Counted from the first letter of the stretch, positions 50,266-64,000 are shown. The stretch: DNA of 64,000 nt from Crotophaga sulcirostris (GCA_013397455.1 VYZB01000055.1:3173687-3237686); one strand, 5' to 3'. Notes: generated from the sequence alone by a model not told the origin. A program made the numbers and translations.

Positions 50266-53200
50266 ACGCCTTGAAAACAATCAAACTGCATACATGATGT
50301 GAAGGCACAGGAATCACACGGCTGTCTCATGTTCAGGCACACTGGTTGAAAGCTATTAGCAACGTGCTGTGTTGTAGCTACAAATAAGCCATGTTTGGAA
50401 CAGTTCCGACTGGCTCTTTCATCGCTGTGAAATGAGTAGGCAGGAGGAGCACATCCTTTAATGGGTGAGCGGGTGTGCTCTCCCGGGAAAGCAGCTATTT
50501 TACAGCTACAAGTGTTTAAAAGCTGACAAGGACATCCTCCTGCATGCTTGTAGCACCAGCCCTAAACTACATCAATATTTTAAAGACAATCTCATAACGT
50601 GTCATCAAAGCAACGGATATTTGCCACAGCAAGTGAAAAAGAAAGGTGTGCAAGAACACCTGGCTTTTGCACTGAGTCCACACAAAGATCAAAGCGCTTA
50701 CAGAAGGGAAAAAGATGCTGTCCTGCAGAGAGGGCAGGGGGAGCAGAGCTGCCTGGTGTGATCCTGTGTGGAGCTGGAGGCAGGGATCCCACAGCTCCTG
50801 ATTCCCAGGATGAGGTCTGCACTGAGCAGTGCAGCAGGATGGCACCACTAGCCTCCTTCTAGGAGGGAGCCTACCTCCCCAGCCTTTGTGGAGGGAATTA
50901 GAGGTCCTTGAAGCCACCACACGGTCAAGATCCACCTCACTGTGGCCACTGTCACCTCAAAGAACAAGGCTCACACACAGCTGATCAAACAGCCTTGAAA
51001 AATATTTCCTCAGCATGTCTGAATGGTGGAGGACTTGTCCTCGGTTGGTCTACATTGGCACAGCTCCCCCTGGTCCATGCGGTAGGTACACCTGGGGCTT
51101 CGAATACGAGAGTGCCAGCGAGAGGTGTCCTCCTGGGCAGGGGTAATGTTTCACTTCCCCCAAGGTCACATCTTGCAGGAAGGTTGGAGGTTGAACAGTG
51201 CACACAGGTCCTAGCAGGGCATAAGAGCAGAGACCAGCGATACCAGCACTTGAATTGGCTGAACACGTTTGATAAGATTTCTTTTCAACGTGTGATGCAT
51301 ACCAGGCCATGTCAAAAGTGGGGTCTCAAAGGTGTTAACAAGGGTGATCTCCAGCTGCAGATGGCTCCCTGGGCCTCCTCCTCATGTGCTGCTGCACAGC
51401 CCACGCAAATGTTTGCCCAGGGCAACAGCAGCAAGACATCACATGAATTTGGGCATCTTCTGCTGCAATTTAATTGATAGAAACAAAGTGGAAGAGCATT
51501 TTCCCTACAAGTTCAGGGAGTTTCCAGGGATCACATGAATTTTAGAGCTCTCCAGCAGGCTCTCCTTGCACCTTGTGAGCACAGAATGAAACATTGCAAG
51601 TAGTGTAAAGAGAGAGAGAGAGAGAGAGAGAGCACATCAGAGATAATGAGATAAGAAAAGCAGGATGTCATCATGCGCCTGATCCTGCAAATATTATCTC
51701 CGATAGCAATTCCCATTGCTTTCATCAGGGTCTCAAGCAAAAGGAGGAATGTGGGACCTGGCCCAGCATATGTGATTATATCAGTGGTTCATTGTCACTG
51801 AGCCGGGAATTACTGCCAGCACGTTAACATCCCCTGCCACCCACGCTTTTATACTTTGCCATCACATGCTCTAGAGAGTCGCTCACTGCTATGCTCTGCT
51901 CAAAACATCGTGGTCATTAAGCTTTGGCAAAGGGTCCTCAGCTTTGGGTTTCCCCTCACCATTCAAGACACTTGGAGCCCCTACCAAACCAAGCTGTAGG
52001 TCTCGTCAATGCCAAAAGTCCACGGCAGGGCTCAGCAGCCAGAGGCGTGGGGAGATTAATCAGCAGGCAGAACTGGGCTCTCCAACCCATTGATTTGTTT
52101 GTCTGATTTCAAACCTGATGCAATCCAACAGCGGCGTGAGGGTGCAGGGGTTTCATTATACACCCACTTGCCACCTATATTTTCTGCCCCTGACCCACTG
52201 AGGAGCAGTACACCTGCAGCACCGACCACATCAGCAGGTTTGGGAGCGTTCGACACCCACAGCTGTATCTCCTGGCACTATGCAGACACGTAGTCAGACA
52301 GCCAGATTGCATTTTTTTTAAAGCTATAAAAGAAATGAGAAAGCCTGCTGCTTCTATTGCCATTGAAAACTGGGCTTTACATCTCTCAGGGCAAAGGAGA
52401 ATTTGTTCTTCCTCTCTCTTTTACCCAGGGAGTCACAGTGCTTGCTGCAAAGTGACCCACGGGGTCGGGCTCTGGTTGTGTACACACACAGGACACATGC
52501 ACACAGAGGACCAGCCTGGGCATCACTGGTTTTGCTGTTGCCGCTCAGGCCTGGAAACATTTCTCACACCTATTTATTAACTTCCAGTCCCTCGGCTCCC
52601 AGGATTTTGTTCCTGTTTCCAGTGAGAAGAGATGTGGTAACATCACCGGCGCAGACGCGGTGTTCCCGGTGAGCGCCGCCAGCGTGGGAGGGAGTCGCGC
52701 ACGCTGCTCCCCTCCCCAGCTTTCAGCAATGCTCCCAGCAACGCCGCAGCAAGCAAACAGCTCCCAACGTCAAAATGAGGAGGAAAGGACACAGCCTGAT
52801 TGAATTTGCTTGTGGCCAACAGCAAACTTTACCTCTCACTACCTCTTTCTCTATGTTAATCTACCCTTCATTTTCTGCCCCCCTCCCGCAGAGATGGACT
52901 CCCTCCTGGATCTGATAAGAGCCTCACCCTCATTAAGGGAATTACTCTGCTGGAGAAACAGAGCGCTCAAACCCAAATAACCTTTACATTCCCTTTCAGT
53001 AAGTCCTGTATGGGGTTTTGCTGGGATTTGTGTTTTTCTGTGGCATGTGTGACTCTCCACTGCTGGTTCCCTTCCCTGCCCACTGATCCCCCATGGATGT
53101 ATCTAGAAACAAGAGCAAGAAGTGACATTGCTTTAGGCCTGTGAGGGGTTTCTTACTTCTCCTCCATCCAAGCCCCTGTGAGGCCCCACGTGGGCAGGGT

Positions 53201-56200
53201 GGGATGGATGGGGGATGTCACCCTGGCATGTGGGATGGAGGTCCCAGAGGCACTTAACCCCAAGGGGCTGTGCCAGGCAGAGCCCAGGTTTTGAAGAAGT
53301 TCTGCTTCCCATGCAGCTCCTGCTCCAAGAGCCATCCTGCAGTTTCACATCCAGCTGTGCAGCACGCGGCCGAGCAGCTCCCTCCTCACCCTCAGCAGGA
53401 ACACAGCCAGCAATAACCCAGAGCAGGGTTACAACCACTTCAGAGGACATCTGCCTTGGAGACCCACAGACTGAATATCTTATATGTTTTCTCTTTGGTG
53501 AGTCTTCGGTGCTCTTTCATGCTGTGAGGTTATGGCCACCCTCTCACCACAGCACTGCCAGCAGCCCAAAACCCAAACATGAGTTGGTCTCATTTCTGCC
53601 CAAACTACCCCAAGGTCTTCAGGGTGCTGACGGAGGGAACATGCTGGGGCAGACCCCCTGCAGATGGGGCACCACAGTAGGGCCGTGGTGTGTTTTCTCC
53701 TGCTGGCCAGCTGATGTCCTGTTTCCTATTTTAAGGCCGTTTCAATACCCTTGAGGCAAACAGATCTAAAAATTGAGATGTGGTTTCAGTTCCCACCCGC
53801 GCATGTATGGGAAGCCCCAACTCAGGTCAGTGCTGAGCTGAATGATACCCAGTCCTTCCTCCACATCCCAGTCACCCCACGGCCACTGGTGGGTATTGGC
53901 AGCTTCTCCCCTTTCTATGCTGCTGTGTTGCCCCCACGCGCGGCCCTGAGGGCGGGCAGCGAGGCCGGCAAGCTGCAAACTCACCCGGGGCCTCTGCGCT
54001 GCCCCATGGCTCTAATTGGCAACAGATGAAGCCAGACTATTTCCTGAGAGACAAGAGTTTTAACAATCCCTAAAGCTTCTTAGGCAACAGCAATATCCTA
54101 AATGGGAGCTTTATTCTCCTCCCTGCTCACAGAGCCTGTATTCAGACATGAACTGCTGAAACACACGCTCAGGGAACCGGAAACCTTCCCCGCAGGCCCG
54201 AGGTGCCCCGGATCACCCCGGGGATCTGCAGAAAATACTGTCACAGCCATGAGCTGTAAAGGCCAGGAGGGACAGGATGTCCCAAACCAGGAAGTTCCTT
54301 GCTGGATTTGAAAGTCCCCCTCAGGCTCTGGACTCCCAGACCCCATTGAGTCTCTGTGTTCCCGGGGACAGCTTTCATGTCCTGATCCATTCCCTGCACA
54401 GGGGGAAGTGTGACACAGACATTCCCAGTGCCGATGGCGACACCCGGGAGTGTGACCCTTGGTGCACCAGGTTGTTTTGCTTTCTAGGAAGCCAGAAGCT
54501 CCCTTACACTTGCAAACCAGGAAGAAGGAGGGCAAGGCACCCCACTTGTCCCCTGCCCCATGCACGGGGGCAGAGGGCACATTGCCACTGAGGGCAGCAG
54601 GAATGAATCTGGCTTCATCACAACCACCTCCTCCCAGTTTCGTCCACCTCACACCACCGTCCCCCAGCCTCCTCCCAGCCAGGGGTGCATGGCCCCTGCT
54701 GCTGAAGGCCAGGGGAGCCAGGAGCTGCCAAGGGTTCACGTGAGCTCACAGCATTCCTCCAGAAGCTCCTGTGTTCACGTTGAGTGGACAGCAGCTAACA
54801 GCCATCACTGCATCCTAAGCAGACCTTGAGGGAGACCTTACCACTGAGGGAGTTAAAAGTGCAGGGAAAAAAAACAAACAAAAAAACCCAAACCAAAAAG
54901 TCGCCTGGCCAGTGTAACTGCATTTGGTTGATCTGATTTCAGACATCTGCTAAGACACAGCATGCCTATTTATCATAATCAGCTTACTGCACAAGGACAG
55001 TGTTAACTAGGCTTTACTGGATTAAAACCTGCCAACTAATTCATAGCACCTACCCAACCAGTACAACCAGGCTGAGTCTCTGTGCTTTGTTTGAAACATT
55101 TGAGCTGGCATTGAATAAAGGGGAGCACCTGGGGAAGGTGGAAGGGTACAAAGGCCCTATTGATCCATCAGCATTACAGGCAATCCCACAATGAAAGGGT
55201 GTTGGAAATAAAGAGGCTCACAGACTTAAGTGCAGACAGGTTAACACAGAGCAGAACCATAAAAGCAGTGAGTACAAAGACTGTATCTTGACAGGTTCTC
55301 TCTCACTCAAACTGCTCAAGGCTGTTTCTGAAATCACCAGCAATATGGCTTAGTGTCAGCTGCAAAATTCAAACTAAACTGGCATTTGCAGATAAAACAC
55401 ATTGTTAAACCAGCCTGGAGGTGCTAAAATAGATGGATATGTTGAGGGGCTGGGGGGATAAAGTAATGCAGTATTTATTTTAAAAGTCCTGAAGTGCAAA
55501 TGTTAACTGTAGTGGAGCCACATCAGATAATACTGGTGTGAGCAAAAATGGAATTTCACCAGTCCTACAAAAGGAAACATAAAAATTAACTTATGCTTAC
55601 AGGAAACCCATAAGAGAAGCCCCCACAGCTGAGCATGGTTGGAAACCCTCAGCATTCATGACAACATCCCAGGGCAAAGCTAAGTCCCTTCGCCACCTGG
55701 GTTGTGCACACACTACAGCTTCTCATCTAAGACTCATCTGTATGGAGTCCCTGTAAAGCACAAAACAACTGATTTAAACATTTAAGGTGCTCCCTGTGAA
55801 AGGGATTGCTCTATAAAGAATTGCTCCACATTACAGTAAACATCTGCTTTATCAAAGGGTTCCTTAGATCATTTGAGGAAAGTTTCTGACTGGGACCAGC
55901 CATTCCCAAGTGCTAGGAATTCTTGCTTAGGAACAAAAAAATACACAGCACATCCAGATCTAGATGCCTTCCTGCCAACATACCCATGGGTATTATCTCA
56001 TCCATCCTCCTTGGGAAAGCAGTGGCCAGACCATGAACTGGAAGAGGCTGCAGACTTACCAGTGAGCTGTTCAGAGCTGTAGTGAACCCCCCTGCCCAAC
56101 CTCTCAGCATCACATCTCCACTTGCATGCAGTGCTTTACCCACAGCCCTCTTGTTGCTGTAGGGTTCTGGGACTCTGTATCTAACCACAAAATACCAGTG

Positions 56201-56772
56201 ACCCAGCTGGCAAAGCCTGATCCAGAGTTTTTTATTAGCTTGTGAGATGCTCTCCAAGCTCAGCTTTCGTGGTGCTACAGGTTACCTCAAGGCAGTTGCT
56301 TTTATTAAAGACAAATTCAAACCATGTCCCCTGAAGGCTTTAACATAAAGAAAGAAATAAGAAACCCAGTGTATTCTCTTTGCATGGAAATCCCACACTG
56401 GGGTACAAGGGGCAGTGGGTTGACTCAGGATTTTTACATGTTTGAGGTTGGCAGAGCTGATACTTGTGTATTGACACAAGAGATAATTAAACACAGGCAG
56501 AGTCAGGTGTTGGCTGTAAGCTACTCCTTCCTCCATTCAAGCCTCCACCTCCTAAAATAGGGGATGACCTTTGATTTCCCAGTGACACCCACATCCTTAT
56601 ATAAAATTGAAGCCACTCCTCATCAGGGTAGACAGGGAGCTCCTGCGGCTGTACTGGTTCGGACATGGCTCCTACCCACATCCCATAACACAATGCCTAG
56701 TGACACCCCCCCGATGGCCCTGCTCCCTGCACTACAGAAAACCCCACATCTTTGAAGAGACAAGTTGATCAC
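50266..56772. other. Noncoding DNA
   Basis: No supportable gene. A GA dinucleotide repeat lies at 51609-51632. A short CpG-rich patch lies at about 52645-52755 and a second weaker one at about 53930-53975. Otherwise unique sequence. Confidence 0.6.
51609..51632. repeat. (AG)12 microsatellite
   Basis: Twelve uninterrupted AG dinucleotides. Confidence 0.95.
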
Positions 56773-57203
56773 AGCATCATAGAATCATTAAGGTTTGAAA
56801 AGGCCTCTAAGATCATCCATTCCAACCTTCAGCCCAACATCATCATGCCCACTAAACCATGTCCCGAAGTGCCACATCTACACGTTTTTAAGAACACCTC
56901 CAGTGTCAGAGACTCCATCACTGCCCTGAGCAGCCTGTGCCAATGCTTCACCTCTCTTTTGGTAAATAATTTCTTTCTAATATCCAATCTAAACCTTCCC
57001 TGGCACAACTTGAAGTAATTTCCTCTCANNNNNNNNNNNNNNNNNNNNNNNNNNNNNNNNNNNNNNNNNNNNNNNNNNNNNNNNNNNNNNNNNNNNNNNN
57101 NNNNNNNNNNNNNNNNNNNNNNNCTTTCAGGTGGTTGTAGAGAGCAATAAGGTCTCCCCTCAGCCTCCTCTTCTCCAGACCATACAATGCCAGTTCCCTC
57201 CAT
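56773..57203 (-). mobile_element. CR1 LINE 3' end, minus strand, with internal assembly gap
   Basis: Starts 'gcatcatagaatcattaagg' (classic CR1 terminus) and resumes after the N run with 'tggttgtagagagcaataag' and ORF2-type sequence to about 57203. The two sides fit one CR1 copy in the expected order, so the 95-N gap is probably close to its true size. 5'-truncated. Confidence 0.9.
57029..57123. other. Assembly gap, 95 N, inside a CR1 copy
   Basis: Unsequenced; flanks are the same CR1 element. Confidence 1.
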
Positions 57204-60200
57204 TCCTGATGTAGACGAACTAGAGAAAAATGGTGCAAAATGGCAAAACAAAAAAAAATAGACCCAGGAATGCACTGAGTCATTCTCGGGATCTGCAAGA
57301 TGACCAGAGTCTTCATGGATCAACATCCCTGTTGAGCTGGCTAAGTCCCTACAGCGGTCAGTGCTGCTTGCCTTGGTCCAGACACACCCCAGAGGAGGTG
57401 TAGGAAACAGTAAATGCGAGGACCATAACCAGGCATTAAGCCTGATATTACACTGACCCTATTAAGCCAAACTGGGAAGCTACTCATTCCAGGCTGTGTC
57501 CCTTGGCAGGAGTTGCCAGACAGCAGACTCAAGGGCTGAGCATTTATCTTCTGGCTCTGGCTCAGGGCCACTCAGTGGGTCTCTGTCCCAGTAGATAAAG
57601 TCCATTTATCACTACCCCCCTGTTTATGCTGCTGCTTAACTTGCATGTGAGGAATGTGTTGAGGTAAAACCTCCGACTGCTCCCTGTTGGCAGCAGCCAA
57701 GCAGACTTTGCTGTAGTTGAGGAGCACAGGGCAGGGGGGGCAGGTAATGGAGCTGGGCAAGAGCAGGAGGGTGGAAGGCACCAACCCCAAATATCTTCTC
57801 TCTCCCACCCACTCATGCTGCTCCTGGCACGTTTATTCCTGCAAGCACTGATCCCTCGTGACTCAAGCAACACAAACCAGACTGGGCTCCTCTGCAACAC
57901 CCGCATCAAGGACTCCCTCCTACAAGAAAATCAGTCCAGGTGTAAAGCCTGTCCAACAAGCCTCCTCTCTTGTTCCTTCTAGTCCTCAGATTCGCCCCAA
58001 CACATCTACTGCCAGCATGGTCAAAGGGGTCTTATCAGCTGGGGCAATGTAGCTACAGGGGAGTCAATCCTGACACCTGCTATCCAGTTCACTTGCAGAA
58101 GCAGATAAGGGCTACGTTACACCCAGCTCAAGGCAAAGTACAAAACAGGCTTCCAGGACTTAAGACACTGTGATGGGGAGCTGCAGGGCAGCCAGCATGA
58201 TCTGAATAGAACATAAAGATCCAGTGATTCCCCCCCCCCTCATTTGCTGGTTATAGCCTGCAACTATAGTCCCCTCCCAGCAACTCAGTTTCCCCATCTC
58301 TACACAGGGGCCAGCAATGCTCAGAGCACAAACCACTCCATGCTGGCAAAATGCTTCTTGTGGAAAGCTTGAGCACAGCACAGGAGTCAGCTTACTGTGC
58401 TTTAAATTGGTACATGATCCCCAATGCTTTAATGTACACAAAAAATGTCTATAGATGTTTTGTACTGGGCACAGTGAAGTCACACCCCACCGGCGGGTCC
58501 CCTGTGTGCTCTGATCCTGCAAAGGTGTGGGAAGGATTCATCACCTAGACATGCAAGAGGCTGAGGATTGCTGTGATTAATCTTTCTCTGTGATGTGGAG
58601 GTACTAAGGGACTTTACACACTGGCCAGACTGGCAGGAAGCCAGATACTGGATAAACACAGGCCCAGAAGACCATTTCTGTCTCAAGGCACTTATAAACT
58701 AAGATGCTCATCAGGAATCTCATGTGCAGCAGTGGAGAATCCAAAGAGGAGGTGCAGTAGTTACAGAAAAACATGGACAATATTCTGTGCTATTGCCAAG
58801 CCAACTTTGCATACTACAGTGAAGAATTTTGGAGTGATAAAGGTAATGGTAGTTTATAATGGCAATGTAGAATGGATCCAGCATCATTCACAAGCTGGGA
58901 CTATACACTCCAGGATTCCTAGGGTATTCAGAATATGAAGCTCTCTTTTCACCTGGCTTATATCTACCTGTTGCAGAACATGTTCAGCCAGGCAGTCTGC
59001 CCTCTCACTGCCCCAGCCAGCCCTGAGCTAGCACAGGGCCATCCTTCCCACCCAAGAGGCTGCTGATGGAGGAGATGGGTACCTCGGGGGGCAGTTTTGC
59101 ACCTACACTGGTTTAACAGCCACCTGCTTCCCCCTAGCCCAAATACAGGGGAAACAGAGCCATCCCCTACATAGTGGAGCAGAGTGAACCCACACACCAA
59201 AGCAGACGGACAAAGACTTGTCCTACATGCTCCTGCCAGCTCCTGTTCACACCAATGGTACATGAGCCACACTGGTAACCAGGCAGCTAGCTACCAGAAA
59301 TAAACATGTACAGCAGTGAAACTGCAGAGATGGAAAGGTCCTATTTCATCTACAGCATCATCTGGGGTTGTTATAGCATTAGACACGTCAGAGATCAGTG
59401 GTTTCTAGGTTCTTTTTGGTGTGCTCTCTTTAAAAAAAATCCCTTAATTACATCCTAAATTAGCCTATAGACAGGAAGGCTTCAAAACAGGAAAATCCAA
59501 ACCACTTCTGCTTCTCAGTTGCAGAGGAACTCTTGAAAATCTTTTACACTATACAAAAATCCCCAGAACCAATGTACTATCCATCTCTCATGCTCTGTTT
59601 GCTTGCAGGGCTTTTCAGTTGTTTGGGTACCGATTCCCGCTTTTGTGGGGGGTTTTCCCAGGATTGAGCAGGCAAGATCAAAATCCAGTCAATCACTCCA
59701 TCACTGCTATGAGCTTTCTAAAATTTCTTACAATGCAATGATTCATGAGAACAGTTTTGCTACCTGATGAATAATATTTGCTGAGAGGGTGGATTGGCTG
59801 TCAGGGGATCAGTGCTTTGTTACTGAATCTGCTCGTGACTTGGTGTAATTGTTATCTCCTTCTCACCAAGTCACTTTTTCACTGTCTCTTTCTGCCACCT
59901 TTGCTTACTTTTTCTTTTTAAAGTGGGTTAAATCATCCCGTGCTATGTCCTCTCTAGTGGGGTTGGGCTGTGGATCCTGGAAACTGCTCTGCTGCTTTCC
60001 CTTTTCAAATGAAAGGTGGAACTGGGAGCACAGTTTAGCATCCCTCCCTTTAAAAATGTCATAAAGCCGCTTAATTCACCTCCTTTGGGAGCTATTTTCT
60101 CTTAAAACCCAATATCATAAAACAGGTACAGCCAGAGGGTAAGTTGGTAAAAGTTGTTACTGAAATCAGGGTGATGTGGTTTTGTAGTGGCTCAGAAAGG

Positions 60201-63200
60201 CTTCGTAAGATCACTCATCCCCAGAGCAAGGGACCAAACCTCTCCTGAGCGGAGATGTTAGCAGCGCTCCAAACATCCTCTGTTCAGAGGAAACCCTGTT
60301 CATTAACATTTTATAGGACATAAAAGCCTTTTGCTTTTCTTTTGGTGGGGCAGAGAACAAAAGTTATTCCAGTTATATAAGCAGGATCCCAAGATAGCTA
60401 TTTTTTTCCATAAGGAAGCATGTGAGTTCAAGGCTTTTATTTTTAATACAGAAGGACTCTCGGACTATCTAGCAGAATATGACATGAAAATAGCCACCCT
60501 GGGAGAGACTAAAGATCCCTCTAACTCCACATTCTCTCTCCAGCAGTTGCCCACAGCAGATGCCTAAGGGAAAAGTGTGAGGTCAAAGAGGTGGCAAAGC
60601 TTCCCCAGCATGCTGTCCCCTTCTGTGGCCAAAGGGTTTCCTGAGCCAGAGACACTGTGCTTGTATCTAACCACCTCTGATTTTTTTTTTTTTTTTTTTG
60701 CCCTGCACCCATATCCCTGCCCACCCTGGGCTGGTGCAATGCAGGATGCAGATAGGCAGAAGCATGAGGGTGAACCTTTTGTGTGAGTGCAGGACCACTC
60801 CTCTCATCTGTGAGATGCTGCTCAGCCTCTGCTGTGATGAGCACCCCTCTCACATCTGCTCCCCAGCTTCTAACACGAGCAAGTGCCCAAAAACTATAAA
60901 TCACCTGAGATTTCCCTTCCTAGGGATGTCCCTCTTCACCTGCTAACTTCAACAAGAACTAAAATAGGTCAATATGGAGAAACTAATGAAAATCCCACCC
61001 CTCATTAACAGTTGCTTATGAAATTGGCTCATCCTGAGTCATGCCATAACTCTACCCAGTAACCCACATATTGTACACAGGATATGTTTGCACTGCAATC
61101 AAAGAAATAATCGTTGGGATGTTTACTGCAACCAGACATTATATAATAGTTGTGGCGAGTCTTACTGGCTACATTGGTCACATCATTTAATATTTCCACG
61201 CTGATAACGTAAGAGTAACAGGAAACAAACAAGCAAAAACCCCACAGAAATCCAGTCAACAAAAACCCTTCCAAACAAATTTGCACTGATGTTCCACTTC
61301 AAAACTTCCTCCCATGTGCCTCACTGGAGAATCCAGAGCACTTGCTAGGACCAGTCTCTGACCAGATTTGAAAAGCATTTAGTTGCAGAAAGCCAGAGCA
61401 GGCAGGCTGGTCAGGGTTTCTAAAGCCCTGGACTATTTCAGGTTAAGAAACTGATACAGAAATTTTAAGCTGGGGTTGAGTTCCCAGAGAAGCTGTGTCA
61501 TTAGGGTGTGATTCTTCTTCTGCCTGTGCCTGTTTGATATTTAGGAGTCTGGTCTTTCCCACTTACCTAAGCCCCTAAGCAAAGGTACCCCCAGAGAATC
61601 ACTTATCCCATCTTAAGAAGGTAGCTAAGAGGATAAGGTGACCTGACATTTACAGGCACTTCTTTAACTACAGGAGGAATTATACAACTAGTTTACACCT
61701 CACATTTGGGTAGTTAGTACTAGGTGAGAAGAATTTCTTTAGCAGGTGCCTACATTTGTGGTTTAGAGGTGACTTAAGTACTGAGGACTTCAGGTCTGCT
61801 CCCAGGTAAATGGACTTTGGTTTTGATATGTTTTTGGAAACAGTCCTCTAAATATGTATTAACTGTGACTGCAACAGGGAACGGAAAGCAGCAGAGCAAC
61901 ATCCCCTCCCCAGTTCTGCCCTGGAGCCCTTTGTGTGTGTTTCAGCAAACTGCACCAACACCCAATGCCTTGTAAACGTTCTCACACAGCACTGAGCTTC
62001 CTCTCTCCAGTTTGGTCACTGTCAGGGTGGCAAGTCCTCACCTGGAAGGGTTTCTGCAGGGAGTCCTGCTGCAGCTGCTGGTGATGCTACAAGAGCTCCG
62101 ACAGAGCACGCAGCATCTCAGAACATTTCAGGAGGTGCCTTGAGGTTCCAAATCCCACTCAAAGCAGGAATAATTTTGTACTTTGGGGTCTTCCCCTGTT
62201 AGGTTTTGAGGGTCCCCTAAGACAGCAATTGCACGATCTCTCCAGGCCCTTGTCTTAGTGTTTGACCACCCGTGCTGCACGGAATGCCTCCGTCTGCCCA
62301 AGAGCAGTGCCCTGATGCACAGGGGTCTGCCTCAGTTGTTCTTAGCCACCATGAGATCACTGAATAGGATCATTCCACATCCCTCTGTACAAAAACCTAA
62401 TTATGTTAAGGCCTAGATATATGATGATTGAAACTGCTGAGCAGATTAACAGCTTCACATTCCATCTTTTGCCCATCGAAGCATCCTGTGAAACACTCTA
62501 CCTGCTAATTATGGGTATGCACACAGGCCCACTGGGTTTGTTTTTGCTGTTATTACAACGTTGTACCTGGCAGGGTGAGCTGAGAGGTCAGGGCTGAAGA
62601 TCAGTAAACAGGAACAAAACTGGGAAATCTTGAAGACAACTCTGAAGCGGAGTTTTTCCACTCAAAGTTTGATCTATTATTGCAATGAACGTTGCATCCT
62701 GCAGCAGGAAGGTAGAAAAATAACAGGAAGGATTCCAAAGAGAAGAGGACAAACCTGCAGTCAGAGAGAGCTGGGCAAATAAAGTCTTTGCAAGTTCATC
62801 AGTTTCAACTGAGAAATGGCTTTCAGCTCAGCCTGCGTAATGTGATTTGTATGCTGTTCAGAGCAATCATTAGGCGAGGTAGTTAACGGGCTCTGTTATG
62901 TATTATGCTACAGGTGCAAGGTCTGGATTCCCACATAATTGCTACATAGATCTAGATTTAGCTTATCATCATTTTTTACATTAGCTTTTGAAAGAACAGA
63001 AAGAGCTTTGCAGTTGCCAGTCACTCACTTGGCTTTACTGGTGGTCCCCCCCAATCAGGGGATGGGCTGTGGGCTGGCAAGACCCGACAGAGGGATGCTC
63101 AGCTCACATGGCCAGCACTGCATCCAGCTGCAACAATCTGGGCAGCCAGGTCCAGTGTTTGGAAGAAGAAAATGAGCCAGAAAACAGATAAGGACCACCT

Positions 63201-64000
63201 GTGAGCTATCACTGTCAGTACACACTGACATCTTCCCCCTCAGGGAACCCCAGATGATGGGGTTCACCACCTCATAACCAGACCCATCTGGAGTCTGACA
63301 CATGGAGGGTTTAAGGAGTTTGCCTGAGGTCACACAAAAGATGGTGGCAGGGATGGTGCTGCACCTACATGGCATGAACCCCCTGGGCTTCACCAGCATC
63401 ACTGCTACGTAGTTAGGCTGCCTTGGCAAGGGCAGATAGGTTTTGTTTAGAAGCTTCTAGGAAAGCCATGTCACTCAGGCTTGTTCAGACAAGTACATCC
63501 CAAGGAATTATTTTACAACAGCCTGCACTGGCACTGCTTGCCGCAGCGACAGGCACGCGCACCCAGCGCTCGGCCAGGCTCCCCAGCTGTGCCCCAGCTG
63601 TGTCAGCAGTGCCCTGGCACAGCTCAGCACCCACAGCAGGTCCCGCTGGCTGCTGCTCGGGGCAGTGTGTCACAGCATCCCACTAAGCACAGCTCAGCTG
63701 CCCTGGCAGAGTGACCCACACCAGCCTAATCCGTAAGTGGTTCAGCCTAACGCAACCCCAGCCGGGACGGCCGGCAATTAACGCCACGCCAGCCACTATC
63801 GGGGCGAGGCACAGGGTGGAACCACTGCACGGACACAAAAAACCAGGGCACTGAAACCAGGTGAGTGCCCTTCTAGCAATGCCACCTCTGCAGCCAGCAG
63901 CCTGCCTTCCCCCTCAGGAGCCACAGACACCCCGGCCGTGGTGGGGTCACCCACGTGAGCCAGGCACACCGATGCGCCTGCCGCGCCGGAGGGGTGACAG
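57204..64000. other. Noncoding DNA at the right end of the window
   Basis: No supportable gene. Consensus AP-1 heptamers lie at 57276-57282 and 61035-61041. A T-run lies at about 60680-60700. A MIR-like stretch is possible near 63305-63360. The last 450 bp (from about 63540) are GC-rich with raised CpG and may be the edge of a CpG island continuing past the window. Confidence 0.55.
63305..63360 (+). repeat. Possible MIR-like ancient SINE core
   Basis: The wording 'tttgcctgaggtcacacaaa' followed by 'ggtggcagggatgg' resembles the MIR core and its downstream part. Diverged; not certain. Confidence 0.4.

Noticed and set aside
54098..54739. 213-codon minus-strand open frame, the longest unassigned one free of repeats
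   Set aside because: Composition matches GC-rich noncoding DNA, plus-strand frames overlap it fully, and no domain or splice context is seen. A protein search with no hits in other birds would confirm.
63055..63429. 124-codon minus-strand open frame with many Cys and Pro
   Set aside because: It overlaps a MIR-like SINE core, has no recognisable domain and no supporting splice or promoter signal.

Overview
The window looks like a bird chromosome. Evidence: many 5'-truncated CR1 LINE copies with the 8-bp terminal repeats typical of birds, no mammalian Alu/L1, compact introns, CpG-island promoters, and two split vertebrate genes. I cannot name the species. Two runs of N (36207-36641 and 57029-57123) show that this is draft assembly.

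Two genes are certain, both read from the minus strand. SMC3 (cohesin core ATPase) occupies 572-12835; the left edge of the window cuts it after coding exon 16, so only residues 1-556 of about 1217 are present. DUSP5 (inducible nuclear ERK phosphatase) occupies 27390-37012 in four coding exons; the last few codons of exon 1 and its splice donor lie in the first N run. From memory, DUSP5 upstream of SMC3 in the same orientation matches human 10q25, so this is conserved synteny. All exon joins listed were checked for GT/AG and for reading phase.

Layout: 1-12835 SMC3 exons and introns, with a head-to-head CR1 pair in intron 1; 12660-13340 CpG-rich SMC3 promoter with a YY1-type motif and an inverted CCAAT box; 13351-14499 three CR1 tails; 14.5-26.2 kb intergenic DNA with one more CR1; 26.2-27.4 kb DUSP5 3'UTR; 27.4-37.0 kb DUSP5; 37.0-37.4 kb DUSP5 5'UTR, TATA box and promoter; 37.6-64.0 kb noncoding DNA upstream of DUSP5 with scattered CR1 copies and no gene I can support.

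The most striking signal is the DUSP5 promoter. Directly upstream of a TATA box are six CArG (SRF-type) elements in about 166 bp, spaced 28-35 bp, two of them perfect. They alternate with GC boxes, and several have adjoining ETS cores and TEAD-type CATTCC motifs. This resembles an immediate-early promoter built for graded ERK/SRF output, which fits DUSP5 as a feedback inhibitor of ERK. SMC3 by contrast has a TATA-less, CpG-rich housekeeping-type promoter. I found no previously undescribed protein system; the novelty, if any, is regulatory.
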